Assembly (NCBI GenBank): GCA_023078685.1
Contig: JALGAS010000008.1
Span: 1,860,001-1,924,000 of the forward strand
Source of the DNA: Neopestalotiopsis rosae
Lineage: Eukaryota; Ascomycota; Sordariomycetes; Amphisphaeriales; Sporocadaceae
Length of the DNA: 64,000 nucleotides
Direction: 5' to 3'
Each line of letters opens with the position of its first letter. Position 1 is the first letter of the stretch. A program made the position numbers and the translations under genes. Shown here piece by piece: positions 46,780 through 57,627 of the stretch. Below the pieces are notes generated by a model. That model was not told where the DNA came from. It did no database searches and saw nothing but the letters and a program-made list of their open reading frames with translations.

Positions 46780-48000
46780 CTATAGTTGCAACCAAGATGT
46801 AAGGAGACTCACATAATTCATGACCCTGTGCCAATCCCCTTCGATTGTAGAGCGTAGCAGTACCCACTCCATTTTGCCCTGGTCACCAGCTGGCCCAGTG
46901 ATGAGACCACAGACGCAAGCATAAGTCAAGGTCAAGTTGTTTCGCATCTGCCCCAGAAGCGCGGGCAGAGATATCTTCCCCAGTCTGAAATTGGAAAGAC
47001 AAACTTCTCTGAGGGATTCCTTGTGCCGCTGCAGCACACTCATAAAGTCTTGTTGTCCCTCCTCCATGTTCCTCAGGGCTAGACTTTGCAGGTGCCTCCA
47101 GGTATGACCGCGGGGTATAATATCATCTACGGAAGCGCCAAACTTCCGAGAGTGGCCTATCGAGGAGAAGTCCACGTTCAGGACCTCGAGAAGCGGGAGG
47201 GTGCTTAGGAAGCTACGCAGTGCACCTGATCTCACCACCTCTCGGCACGCCGAAGCTTGACATGGCGACCACTTTCCCAGCGTGAACACCAGTTCAAGGT
47301 GCCGCAAGTTTGACAGTGCTTGGAGAGGCATGCTCAGAACGTTGAAATTGTGCTCGATGACCCGCCAATGGACAGGACCGAGACGGAGAACTTCAATCTT
47401 AGCGGCTGCGCCTTGTAAGGCGAAGAGGACGGCCTCGACGTGGCGGATAAGATCGAAGCCGGATTTCTGGCTACATTCGTAAAAGAGATCATCGAACGGG
47501 GATTTGATCTTGTGTGGGATGAGGTCTGGGAAAAAGTATACGTCGGGATTGACAGTTATGGATTGGAGTTGTGGAAGGCTTCCAATAATTTCTGTCAGGT
47601 ATTTGAAGTCGCCTCGTGTTCTGATCAGTTTACGCTGAGTCTCGAGACCATCTGTATACCGCGCATAGTGTTCTTGCAAGTCTTCCGAGGAGTGCTCAAG
47701 CTCTCTTCCATACTTCAGGATCATGTAGTCTGCGTGTTGTTCGGCAAAGTCGTCCGCATTCACTTCATCCACGATCGTTCTGCCTCTATACACGAGAGAT
47801 CGGACGCATGTTGGATACTGTTGTGCGACCCGTCGGACATCTTGCAAATTGTCGGTGTGCAGATAAAAGGTAATGTCTCGAAAAAAGACGTAAGCGCTAA
47901 TATCGTTGCAAGTCTTGCTTGCGAGGCGAAATTGACCGAGTTCTTTGGGCTCAAGGTAGGAAAAAACAGTGTGCAAGACTTCCGCTGGAAATGAGTCCAT
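46780..48000 (-). CDS. F-box protein
   Basis: Likely substrate adaptor of an SCF ubiquitin ligase. From the ATG at 48000 the protein is 406 aa in one exon. The F-box opens the protein: MDSFPAEVLHTVFSYLEPKE, then LGQFRLASKTCNDISAYVFF. The rest has leucine-rich, irregular repeat-like segments (LRHLELVFTLG, LLEVLNVDFSSIG, LQSLALRNMEEGQ, LREVCLSNFRLG) as in many fungal F-box proteins. The frame is open further upstream but only from a TTG, so the ATG directly before the F-box is preferred. A potential donor overlaps the last codons (NYV-S), but the only nearby acceptor would make a 33-nt intron, which is too short. The target is unknown. Confidence 0.82.
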   Translation of the reverse strand: MDSFPAEVLHTVFSYLEPKELGQFRLASKTCNDISAYVFFRDITFYLHTDNLQDVRRVAQQYPTCVRSLVYRGRTIVDEVNADDFAEQHADYMILKYGRELEHSSEDLQEHYARYTDGLETQRKLIRTRGDFKYLTEIIGSLPQLQSITVNPDVYFFPDLIPHKIKSPFDDLFYECSQKSGFDLIRHVEAVLFALQGAAAKIEVLRLGPVHWRVIEHNFNVLSMPLQALSNLRHLELVFTLGKWSPCQASACREVVRSGALRSFLSTLPLLEVLNVDFSSIGHSRKFGASVDDIIPRGHTWRHLQSLALRNMEEGQQDFMSVLQRHKESLREVCLSNFRLGKISLPALLGQMRNNLTLTYACVCGLITGPAGDQGKMEWVLLRSTIEGDWHRVMNYVSLLTSWLQL

Positions 48001-48391
48001 GGATGTGCGTACGCTTGGAAACTCGATTTGTACACCAGAACCTCCCGGTGGGAAAGAGTGTCGAGGTGAGGATGAGTGTCGAATATTTACTTCACCATGT
48101 GCTGACAAGTGGGGTCAGATCTGTCTGATCTTACTGCACTAATCATTATGCTAAGTAGGTTATGTGAGTTATTTGATTGTCATGAGTAGGAGGCCTCTGC
48201 AAATTGTTAAGCTTTTTTCCGAATTAGGCACTTTCTGCAGCTTATACTCCTCCTCATTGCTATATCATGCAGCTAAAGTGCTCATATAACGGGTGCTGCT
48301 ACTAAACGATCCCCACCCGGCGCATTCGGCAACAGTGTTTTTCAGTCCAATCCCCCATGCCCTCTCCCAGCCGTTAAGAAGGGGGTTATTC

Positions 48392-49070
48392 CTACGTATG
48401 CCACTGGACTTGAAAATCGCTGAATTCAACTTTGAGCGGTTTGTCAGCATTCTTTTCGGGTCGAGCAACCAGCGGGCTGACATCCAAAACCCACTCCTCT
48501 CCTCCCGTCTCATCTTCATCGGCAAAGAACCAGCAGATCTCCCGCATGGGGCGCTTTTCTTTCACTTGGCCACTCTCGTCGAGAACAACATGATAGACCC
48601 ACGCACTCTTTCCGTGCTCATCTGCCTCTCGGACCACCTCCAGCGTCACTCCCGACTTGGAGTAGTCTTCAGCGAGGGGCACGATGCTCCAGTCGGCCCA
48701 GCGATCACAGCCCACGGTACTCAAATGGGGTTTGCCATTGTAGTTCTCGAGTCCCATCTTGACCCATTTCGCTGGCTGGACGGATGTTGAGTGTTTGAGT
48801 ACCAGGATCAGTCCGGCTTGGTCGTAGCGCTCCGTCCAGGGTCCCCAGAATGTCGTCCGTGCCGAGCGGAACTTTGTCAGCAGGCCCGACGATGATCGGG
48901 CAATGGGGGCTTGATTGCGCATCAGCCGGTATGATTCAGAGATTCAACCCATCACTACTTCCGCAATGGTACACAATCTTACCATTCCACACATCTGTGG
49001 TGGGTGGTTTCTTCCATATATCAGTCCCAGGCTCCGCCTCGAGCGTGAATTTGTCAGTTGTGGTATCCAT
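48392..49070 (-). CDS. DUF1349 family protein (concanavalin-like fold)
   Basis: Small protein of the DUF1349 family, related in fold to concanavalin-like lectins/glucanases (bacterial YesU). Two exons (49070-48983 and 48909-48392) give 201 aa. Recognisable blocks are KFRSARTTFWGPWTERYDQA, AGLILVLKHSTSVQPAKWVK, WVKMGLENYNGKPHLSTVGC and REICWFFADEDETGGEEW. It ends KVEFSDFQVQWHT. No signal peptide, so probably intracellular. Family members are widespread in fungi, and the biochemical role is not known to me. Confidence 0.85.
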
Positions 49071-49868
49071 GGTGAGTTACTTGTAGGATCAATCGAACAT
49101 CAAGAGATTGTGGAGAGGAGAGCAATAGACCACAAGTTGTACGGGTGCGAAGGAAAGTTAAACCTTTTATACGTCGACGTCAAATCCCACTACCCCTCCC
49201 TCTATCTACGACTTTTAATCTTTTTCCCCCACTCACGAAGGTCGACTCACATGTTTGTCTATATATAGAGTACCTGAGTGGAGAACCACGAGGAATGCAT
49301 GTCTTTGCGAGCAGATGCGAATGGTCATTGCGAATGAGCGAATAAGCATCTTCTCTTCTGGGAGACCTGTCATTTGTCGGAGTATTTCTCGCAGTTTTCC
49401 AAGTTCGGTAATAGAGTAGAATGCCGCCAAGCTATTCCGAGTCCCGACTATACATGAATTGTTCTCTCAAAGCTTTGTCGATTGTCTCTGCATTGATTCT
49501 TCTCATCGAAATTCGGCTAAATACCGGCTGAACCTCATATTCATAGGACTCGGCCCAAATCTGACATGTATATTAGAGGAACAGGTATGCAACAAGTCAC
49601 TGAGATACATGTGCTTATTATGCTTTGAAATGGCGAGTCCAGTATGCGCGGTGCGGGTCAACTGGGGTGGGGAAAGTCCTACATCAATAGTGGGCCAAAC
49701 AGAAATATGTCCGAATGACGCTGGTGATATATCATCCATTCATCACTTTCTCACCACCAGCTCCGTTTGTCAATTCTCTTCGGCGTAAGCCTCATTTCCA
49801 ACCAAATCCCGAGACTAGGTTCAATGAGGAGGACTCTTTTCGGTCGCATCGCTCAAGAATCGAAGATC
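49071..49868. promoter_or_regulatory. divergent intergenic region
   Basis: About 800 nt between the DUF1349 gene (minus) and the aldo/keto reductase (plus), presumably holding both promoters. No strong motif was recognised. Confidence 0.4.
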
Positions 49869-51047
49869 ATGTCAAAACTCACACCACAGTCGAAAATCAG
49901 ACTCGCCAGCGGTCATGATCTACCGCAACTGGGATTCGGGGTTCGTATTGACTACCCATTGTTCCGGCGCACTGCATATTCATTTCCGAAGCACGTAGGC
50001 TGACGAGTGTAATATAGGTGTACCAAACGTGAGTTGACGCCTAGCTGACGCTTGCTCCCCGTCTTCTCTTTTCCTACAGACATCGTCGAGCACGTCGAGC
50101 AAGACTGCTGCTGCTGACGCCGCAAAACGCAGCCCCATAGCGGAAGCCGAGCGCTGCGTGGCGGAGGCACTCAGCGCGGGCTACCGGCAGATCGACTCGG
50201 CCGCGGCGTACCGAAATGAAGCGCCCTGCGGCAGTGCCATTCGGTCCACGGCCGCCTCCTCCACCAATCCGAGATCTGAAGTCTTCTTCACGTCCAAGGT
50301 TCGGCCGAAAGGTAATCATATACATGCCCCATAACCCTTTGACGCTCTCCTCACACTTTATCTTGACGATATCTATAAGTTTGCTGCTTGACTTTTTCTT
50401 TCGACTAAGAAATCGGCCTAGGAATGTCATACGAGTCCGCCAAGGAGACGGTCACCAATACGTTACGCGAAACGGGCCTGGACTACATTGACCTGATGCT
50501 CCTTCACGCGCCCTACGGCGGCTCCGCAGCGCGCAAGGGAGCCTGGCGGGCCCTGGTGGAAGCCGTCGAGGCGGGCCAGGTGCGCAGCATCGGCGTGAGC
50601 AACTACGGCGTGCACCACCTCAAGGAGCTCGAGGCCCACATTGCCGAGCTCGAGGCGGAGCGCGGCGGGCCGGGACGGGGCGGCGTCGTCAGCGTGGGTC
50701 AGTGGGAGGTGCACCCGTGGCTGCCGCGCCGGGACATTGTGGGCTGGGCCCGGGAGCGCGGCGTCGCGGTCCAGGCCTTTTGTCCGCTGGTCCGCGGCGA
50801 GCGGTGGGGCGAGCAGGTCCTCCAGGATCTGGCGGCCAAGCACGGCAAGACGGCTGCGCAAATACTCATCCGCTGGAGTCTACAGATGGGATACAGCCCA
50901 CTTCCCAAGAGTGTCACTACGTTGCGCATCAAGGAGAATGCCGACGTCTTTGATTTTGAACTCGATGAGGAAGACATGCAAAAGCTGGAGACGGATCAAT
51001 ATGCTCCTTGTACCTGGGATCCGACCACGAGCTCTCTAGACAGCTGA
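49869..51047 (+). CDS. aldo/keto reductase
   Basis: NADPH-dependent carbonyl reductase of the AKR superfamily, cytosolic. Proposed exons are 49869-49940, 50018-50028 (11 nt), 50091-50311 and 50422-51047, giving 309 aa. The catalytic tetrad is complete: Asp63 (RQIDSAAAY), Tyr68, Lys97 (FFTSKV) and His130 ([10 protein letters not shown]). The cofactor motif is [13 protein letters not shown] near the C-terminus. The exon 2/3 junction is the weak point. The obvious acceptor at 50079 gives an immediate stop, whereas the AG at 50090 restores the frame and adds a Ser/Thr/Ala-rich insert after GFGVYQT. Another in-frame ATG at 49824 would add 15 residues. The coding region from 50500 to 50860 is strongly GC-rich. 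Substrate cannot be inferred. Confidence 0.88.
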
Positions 51048-51307
51048 AAGATGATATATAAAAGATCTTATTTTAAGTGAACCATTGAATGCAATCCATA
51101 ATAAGTTTTAAGTCGCTTTAGCCAGCCAAGCAGTTTGCACCGCATGTAATGTAAATTCTCAGACGCCTTTCCCAATATGCAGATGTCCAGTCCCAAGATT
51201 TGATTTTCAAGATTGATCCTCCTTCTCCTTCTCCATTTTGTCCCCGTTGAAAACGATTGTCAAATTACCCATTCCACATTCCCAACAAAGGAAAACCGTA
51301 ATGATAT

Positions 51308-52459
51308 TTAGGTATGACCAGATCCAAGGCGTTCGAGCACTGGACGCTGATCCCACCGTTCTTGGTCGATTTCATTCTCAGTCTCTTCGAAAGCCTCCTC
51401 ATCCTCGTCACCCGAAATCGACTCGTCCTTGCTGTAAATGAAGAATTGGGCAAAGATACCCAAATCAAGAAGTAGTGTGCCAAAGCTGCCTGCCAACCAC
51501 GATAGATTCACCAAGATGTATCGACCATAGATCCGGCCAGCCTCACCTGAGCGGCAATGGTTTGGGCTGGCACAAGTCGGCTCGTAAGCAAAGATTGACA
51601 GGACATACGTCAGGTTGCCCAGGCAAGCAAAGAGGAAGAACAGCATAGAGACACCCTCCACAGACTTGCGACGCCAATTGAGCAGGATCTGAGGAAGACG
51701 AGAGCCGAGATAAAGGACAGCACACAGCCAGCCGAATACTTGGCCGAGGACATCGAATTCTGGCAGGTTGTCGGTTGGCTGGGATGGTTTGCTTCGTGCG
51801 TACCGACGGCTCAGATACCAGCCAGCGACGCCAGCAACACAAACCAACAGTATCGCAACAACATTTCTGAAGGCAACCTGCAGTCTCGTCGACGGTGGCG
51901 GGGGACGGGTGGGCGGTTCGGACAGCATAGGAACAGCCGGAGACAGGTGGCTCCAACTCTGGCTGCTGTCCCGTCGCTCCCTTTGGTGAGCTAGCGGTCC
52001 AGGTCCATTAAGCAGACCCGTTCTCTCGTCTGCTTCACCTGTAGTAGCCACCCTTGGTGTCTTCTTTGGCGGTGGTGGCACTACTTCGTCCTTCCATGTA
52101 AAACCTTTGTAGTAGAAGCATTGACCTAGCAACACCATGTCGGCAATGGTGTAGTATATGGCAAGAATCAACATCGTTGGCAGTACGCCTTGGAATACGG
52201 CTCCTAGAATATTGAAGACATCACCCAGCAGCCAGACGATGATGAATTGGAGCGAGAGACCGTCGGCTGAGCTGCGCCTGAAGTTTTCGAGAATTTGCGG
52301 GCTAAAGACCACAACCCATGCTGCTATGGATATGGAGCTGGGAACAGTTTGATGTCAGTCAATTGAGTATGAAATGCTGCCGTAACGACTTCTGGCTTAC
52401 CCGCAAATGCCGGAGATGGCTTCAACATCTAGGTTGAGAGGACCGGTGGGAGGCGCCAT
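51308..52459 (-). CDS. vacuolar PQ-loop transporter (Ypq/Rtc2 type)
   Basis: Seven-helix PQ-loop protein like the yeast Ypq proteins and human PQLC2, which move cationic amino acids across the vacuolar/lysosomal membrane. Two exons (52459-52401 and 52337-51308) give 362 aa. The first PQ loop reads FSPQILENFRRSSADGLSLQ; the second reads SRLPQILLNWRRKSVEGVSM. Between them is a long hydrophilic, Pro/Ser-rich loop (about residues 110-185). The N-terminus has ISGICGSISIAAWVVVFSPQ. The C-terminal tail is acidic (GDEDEEAFEETENEIDQE). The architecture, two repeats of three helices plus one, matches the family. Substrate is inferred from it. Confidence 0.9.
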
Positions 52460-53253
52460 GGCTTGGCAAGTATCATGCGATTTCGTGTTGGTTCTCAGTG
52501 ATGCTTCGGGATTGCATGAGCCGCTCGCCGGTTCCGAGACTTAAAGAGGGAATATAGAATGCAAATTATCGCACAAGCATCCGCATTGAGACACAGGATG
52601 GCTTCTATGTCAGAAAAGAGAAAGAAGGCAAAGTGTCAGCAAGTCGTGAAAAATCTCTTCCTCCAGCGCAACCTTGACTTTCTAGCCTGGGTACAGAGTA
52701 CGTACAATCATGGTCATGGACGACCGATCACCGGCCCCATTCCCTCGGCCTGGGAAAGAGAGAAAAAAATGACGAGCGATGACGCGCTAGCTTGTCGATT
52801 GAAGGACCGTAGGCCCCTAGCAAGGCCCCACTGGCCCTCAGATCCATGCTGCCACGGGGGCCCTTTTCGCGGGGTAGCTTTGGTTGGCTGTTATTGATTC
52901 CCGCCTACCGGTTCCCAAAACTCAGTGTGCCAAAGTGTGCCCAGCGCCAGCGCCGCATCCGTCGGGGATAACTGGAATCCATCCCGTACCGTACGAGCGG
53001 GCGTAGCGTAGTGGGCATACAGTCAGTAGTCGATCAATTTTCTGATAAACAAAGTTCCATACAAACACTACGTACGATAACCTCGACTGTCTGCCCCCTT
53101 TCTTTGTATCACCACGCCCCACGCACGAACCTCTTCGCTGCTTGTCCACCACGACTACACATAAATTTCCCGTTTAGCGTGAGAGCAGTCTCGAATTGCA
53201 AACCTTGGCAAAACCCTTCTCGCCGATCATGTCTCCCGAGTAGAGGGGTCACC
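52460..53253. promoter_or_regulatory. divergent intergenic region
   Basis: About 790 nt between the PQ-loop gene and the gene at 53254, containing both promoters. A TTG-rich plus-strand frame continues into the next gene without a stop, but no conserved sequence is visible there. Confidence 0.4.
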
Positions 53254-55152
53254 ATGTCTGCCGATCTCTTTGCGGCCTTCGATGGCCCTACGCAACCCCC
53301 CAATCAAGGACAAAGACATCAACCGAATGCACCGCCAGCAAAGACACAGACAACCTCTGTCGCGTCTGACCCATTTGCATTTCTAAGCTCGGCCGCTCAG
53401 AGTCCGGTAGTCTCGCAGACTCAACCCTTCCCGTCCTTTCCGCCAGCCAACAATGATCCGTGGGGAAGTTTTGCAGGCGGCCAGAGCAGCAGTCAGCCAG
53501 TCAAGAATAATGTAATCGACGACGATGGTGATGACGATGACGGGTGGGGAGATTTCGAGACTGCAGACCCTATATCACCGCCGGTGTCCAAGCCGGCCAC
53601 AGTTGCTCCCCCTATTCCGACCGCTGCGAAACCGCCGCCCCAAAATCCTGCCATACAGCGAACGAGAGTAATAAGGGCCCCGACCATTGAGTTGATGACG
53701 AACAGTCTCATTGATATCCCCGGTACCAATGTTCTGCCTGAAGAAGTCAGATCGCCGCCATGGATGCGCCAATCTTTTGATCGAGGACAAAAGTCCACAC
53801 CGCCGCCGGCAGCGAAACCGATTCATCCTATGCAGCAGCCCCGTAAAGCCGACCCAAACGTTCTATTTGATGCCGATGAATTTGATGGAAAGCCTGTGGA
53901 CGATGATGACGATTTTGGTGACTTTGAGACAGTCGCCTCGCCGCCCGCGCCGGCTGCGTCCAATGATCTGCTATCCAATGACTTGTTCAGCCCACCTCCA
54001 ACGACTAGGCCAACACCCTCTACCAAGAGAATGAACACTGCCGATCTGCTCTCCTCCTTGACACTGGACGCACCAACATCGCCGTATCCTCAGGCCCCAA
54101 AGTCTCCTGCTTTCCGAGACCGAAATCCCTTCCCAGGGCTGGGGCTGAAAACACCTACAGAACCGAAACCTGTGCCAAAGAATGAGGATGCCAAAACCTC
54201 GACTCCTCTTACAGCATGGCCGAGTTTTGACAGTAAACCTACAAAGACTCAAAAAGCCCCAAAGACCCAACAGATCGATAATGGCTGGGATGCATTTGAT
54301 GGCCTAGCTGAGGAGCCTCCGGCCAGCAATAAGGTAGATACAGCCAATGACGACTGGGGCGACTGGGACGCATTTGACAGCAAAAAGCCGGAGCCTGTCA
54401 AGCCTCAGGCTATCGATAATACTCCAAAAGATGACGTCTCAAACTGGGCTTGGGACGCAATAGACAACCCAAGTGACAAGATACTCCATATGAACACGGA
54501 CTCGGCACCACCAATCAATGTTCCGCCCCCTTCAGTGTTACTGTCCATCTTTCCACAACTGCTTGCTCAAGCGAATGACTCCTTGTTCAAACCGGTTAGT
54601 GGAAAGTCAACCTCGATCAAAAACCGCATCCTGTCCGACCCCAAGACTGTCGATTTCTTACGGGGCTACCTGCTTCTTGCTACCGTAGCTGCCCGAATTA
54701 TAGCTGGCCGGAAGCAGCGGTGGCACAGAGATAAGTTCCTATCGCAAAGCATGTCCATCTCTGCTGCGGGAAGCAAGGGAATGAAGCTGGCTGGGGTAGA
54801 CAAGACACAAGCAGTCCGAGAGGACCGAGAAGCAGCTGATGTGCTTGATCTTTGGAAAGAGCATGTGGGTCGCCTGCGTTCAGCAGTAGCGGCGGCTAAC
54901 CAGTCTATCAAGGATGCATCACAGCAGCTCAAGATACCTGAACTTCGCGACAACATGCAGGCTCAGACGGCCAAGGGTGTGCTAAGTGCCCCCAAAGCCT
55001 GCGTCATCTGTGGTATCAAGCGAGACGAAAGGCTTGCGCGGGTGGACTTTGATGTTGAAGACAGTTTTGGAGAATGGTGGGCCGAGCATTGGGGCCATAC
55101 TGCATGCAAAAGGTTTTGGCTCAAACATGAGAGTGCTCTTCGTCAACGGTAA
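53254..55152 (+). CDS. adaptor-ear-motif protein with C-terminal Cys/His module
   Basis: Uncharacterised fungal protein, 632 aa in one exon; the ATG at 53254 (context ACCATGTC) is chosen over the open upstream extension. The first 420 residues are disordered and rich in Pro, Ser, Asp. They carry acidic W/F-G-D-F motifs: DDGWGDFETA near residue 95, DDFGDFETV near 215, and WDAFDG/WGDWDAFDS repeats near 350-380. Motifs of the form acidic-FGDF or WxxF bind the ear domains of AP-1 and GGA clathrin adaptors (as in aftiphilin and gamma-synergin). The conserved C-terminal third is helical (NRILSDPKTVDFLRGYLLLA, DRKQRWHRDKFLSQ-like) and ends in a compact module with ACVICGIKRDE and WGHTACKRFW, a likely CxxC...HxxxC zinc site. 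A role in trans-Golgi/endosome traffic is inference. No kinase domain is present. Confidence 0.8.
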   Translation: MSADLFAAFDGPTQPPNQGQRHQPNAPPAKTQTTSVASDPFAFLSSAAQSPVVSQTQPFPSFPPANNDPWGSFAGGQSSSQPVKNNVIDDDGDDDDGWGDFETADPISPPVSKPATVAPPIPTAAKPPPQNPAIQRTRVIRAPTIELMTNSLIDIPGTNVLPEEVRSPPWMRQSFDRGQKSTPPPAAKPIHPMQQPRKADPNVLFDADEFDGKPVDDDDDFGDFETVASPPAPAASNDLLSNDLFSPPPTTRPTPSTKRMNTADLLSSLTLDAPTSPYPQAPKSPAFRDRNPFPGLGLKTPTEPKPVPKNEDAKTSTPLTAWPSFDSKPTKTQKAPKTQQIDNGWDAFDGLAEEPPASNKVDTANDDWGDWDAFDSKKPEPVKPQAIDNTPKDDVSNWAWDAIDNPSDKILHMNTDSAPPINVPPPSVLLSIFPQLLAQANDSLFKPVSGKSTSIKNRILSDPKTVDFLRGYLLLATVAARIIAGRKQRWHRDKFLSQSMSISAAGSKGMKLAGVDKTQAVREDREAADVLDLWKEHVGRLRSAVAAANQSIKDASQQLKIPELRDNMQAQTAKGVLSAPKACVICGIKRDERLARVDFDVEDSFGEWWAEHWGHTACKRFWLKHESALRQR

Positions 55153-57627
55153 TGGATCATCCATTTCAATATGGGGCGCACAGTTCAAAAAGGCATAGAG
55201 TATAGATTATAGAATTGACATGTCGTCTCAAAATATAACAATTAAACTTACTTTTCGAATAAGAGCATATAAAATATAGTTCTGACGCAGCATGCTGTCG
55301 ACATTGAGCCTCCCATCACTAGGCGTATATTTATATATCTGCATCAAACGTGTGCCTGTGGAGGCATTCTCAATGTTGGGAATCTGGACGGGAGTTGGTC
55401 ATATTTGCAGATGCAGCCTCATACGATGTAATGTCACATGTACCAACAAACCTACCAGGGACTATGACCGTTGCGGTTCGCAAGTCGCGTTTTGACAAGT
55501 CATTCTGTGTGCCACGCGTTCCTTTTACGGCCGCCGAAAGAACAGAAATTGTACCTTCTAGGATTGAAACCCTGTAGCCGAGAGTTGGTCAAGAATGAAA
55601 AGGCTGGGGGCCGGCAATGCAATCCATGACTATCCAAGAGGCAGCGAGGGCAGGAGGCTGAAAACGGACGAAGAGACGAGACTAAGGCAGGGAAAGCTCC
55701 ATCAGAGTTCAGAAAGGGCCCACACAAGCTCGCAAGCTCTATGCAATGTTGACCGTGCTCTCCAGGTACCGCCGACCTACCCAAGCTGGTCACTGGCGTA
55801 ATAATACATTATAGCTTGCGCGCCAAATCTGAAAATGTGCGAGAAACTTTTGAGGTTGGCTTCTTTAAAATCTCCAGGAGAGCCGCTTTATTGCAGAGCG
55901 CATACTTTACATTACTCAGACATTCTTTTCTCTTAAACTGTTTCAATACCTATCCGTAAGAATAATGACTTGTACAAAACAGGTGGTTTCTCTCAGGCCC
56001 CACCAGCTACTTGCCTTGGCTGGAAAAAGGTGACGATGATTGCCCAGTGACAGGCCCACTTACCTCGTGGGCCCCCGTGGCTGGGAATCCCTTCTTGCAG
56101 ATTGCGGATGATGGTTATGATGATCCGAACAGGAGACAGATTCTTGTGCGACCTCGTAACCCCAAGCCCCCAAGCGCGCACACAATTGGAATGTGCAGAG
56201 AATGCGAAACCGACCCCGGGCCTCTGTTGAAGTTGTCTCTTCCAATAACGTCGCAAGGAGCTTGTTGGCGCAGAGTTCAATTTGTTTAGGAATAAGCAAG
56301 GGAACACCTCAAAAAGAGCTTGGTGTGATCATGATGTAGACTGACCCCACGTTAGCAACAAGTCGCTAGTGAGTACCTAAACTAGCTATGTATGTTACGC
56401 GTACCTAGCTTATATCTACACACTCCGAGTAGGAAACGACCAGACTCGGCAGTCCAGTGGCGCGTGAGGCACAGCACAGTAGAAGTTCCAATAGTTGCAG
56501 TCGCATCTGGGAGATTCAGTAGATGATTTTGTTCTACTGGAGCTCATGTCAAGCGAAAAAGCAGGGTGTTTATCATAAGGTTTACTGCCACGGTCAAGCA
56601 GAACGTCTGAGCTGTACGGTCGCACGGGCTGCAGATCCAGCAATTCTAGATCGTAGATAGCTGCGAATAGTGTTATCAAGTTAGTAGTATAGAAAGATCT
56701 ATATAATAAAACGTGCGTTGGGCAATTTATATGCACGAAGAAACGTTCAGGAGAAATGAGCCCCATCAATGTATACATGTAGGTACTTGACCAAGCCAAG
56801 CAAGAGAGAATGGCGCGACGAAAAGAGTCGCGTGTGCCATTGTAGTTGTCCTTCATGTGTCCTTTCTTGTCATGAATGATGAATTGAGGTATTGGCAATT
56901 GAACAGCAGCTGGAGATATACGATATAATGCAGACACCCATTTACTGCTTATGTGTTCTGTGCCTGTCAATGGATCTTACAGAAAGAGAGGCTGGGCAGA
57001 ATGCGAATTGATACTTCCCGCCGAAAAAAAAGTGACAATTCCAAAACCACCACACACACCAGACGCCCGTTGTTCTTTCCCCTCAATGCAGTCAGATCAA
57101 TCAGTCCGTACCTTAGGGTAGTAGGTAGTTTGAGGGCCCCCAACCGTCCCGCCTCCAAAATCCGCCCACATCACTTACCTCTTACACCCGCCGGCCTTCA
57201 AAGCTGCTCCTCCCACTTAAAACCACCTAACTAAAACCTACAGCAACTGCGACTGGGACTTGCGACTACTGCTGCTGCTGCTGCCGCTGCCGCTGCCGCT
57301 ACTGCTACGTTGGTCAACTCACAGTACCACAGTACTACTACTATCAAACGTCTTCTCGCCGCCCCGCCAAACATTGACCCTCCTCCATCCTCCACCACCC
57401 CGCGATCCAACTGCATCGTTCAGACATTCCATGAATTGAAGGCGACCGGAAACATCCAAACAACCCTCTTCCCTCTCCCTTCCTCTTCTTCTTCTTCTAC
57501 TATCACTCTCCTCCCTGTCGACTCCGGCACTCTTTGAGAAAAACCCACCCTCCTCGTGTCCTCACTCAATCCCACGCGTCCCACTAAAACCAACCTACCC
57601 ACCTGCCCACCTACCTGCTTGCCCACT
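55153..57627. other. intergenic, 2.5 kb
   Basis: No supportable gene. A 184-codon minus-strand frame at 56416-56970 lacks motifs and family resemblance. From about 57180 to 57600 the sequence is a CT-, CCACC- and CTG/CCG-rich leader that very probably is the 5' untranslated region of the KH protein gene. Confidence 0.45.
57262..57305. repeat. CTG/CCG trinucleotide repeat in a leader
   Basis: A run of ACTGCTGCTG-type units grading into CTGCCG units, about 40 nt long, in the probable 5' untranslated region of the KH gene. On the minus strand the run would encode poly-alanine, but that frame has no other support. Confidence 0.75.

Noticed and set aside
46747..46800. Possible extra exon for the F-box gene through a donor at its last codons
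   Set aside because: The required intron would be 33 nt, below workable size, and the added sequence looks non-conserved.
56416..56970. 184-codon minus-strand frame in intergenic sequence
   Set aside because: No domain, no protein-like codon pattern, and no neighbouring gene structure; probably chance.
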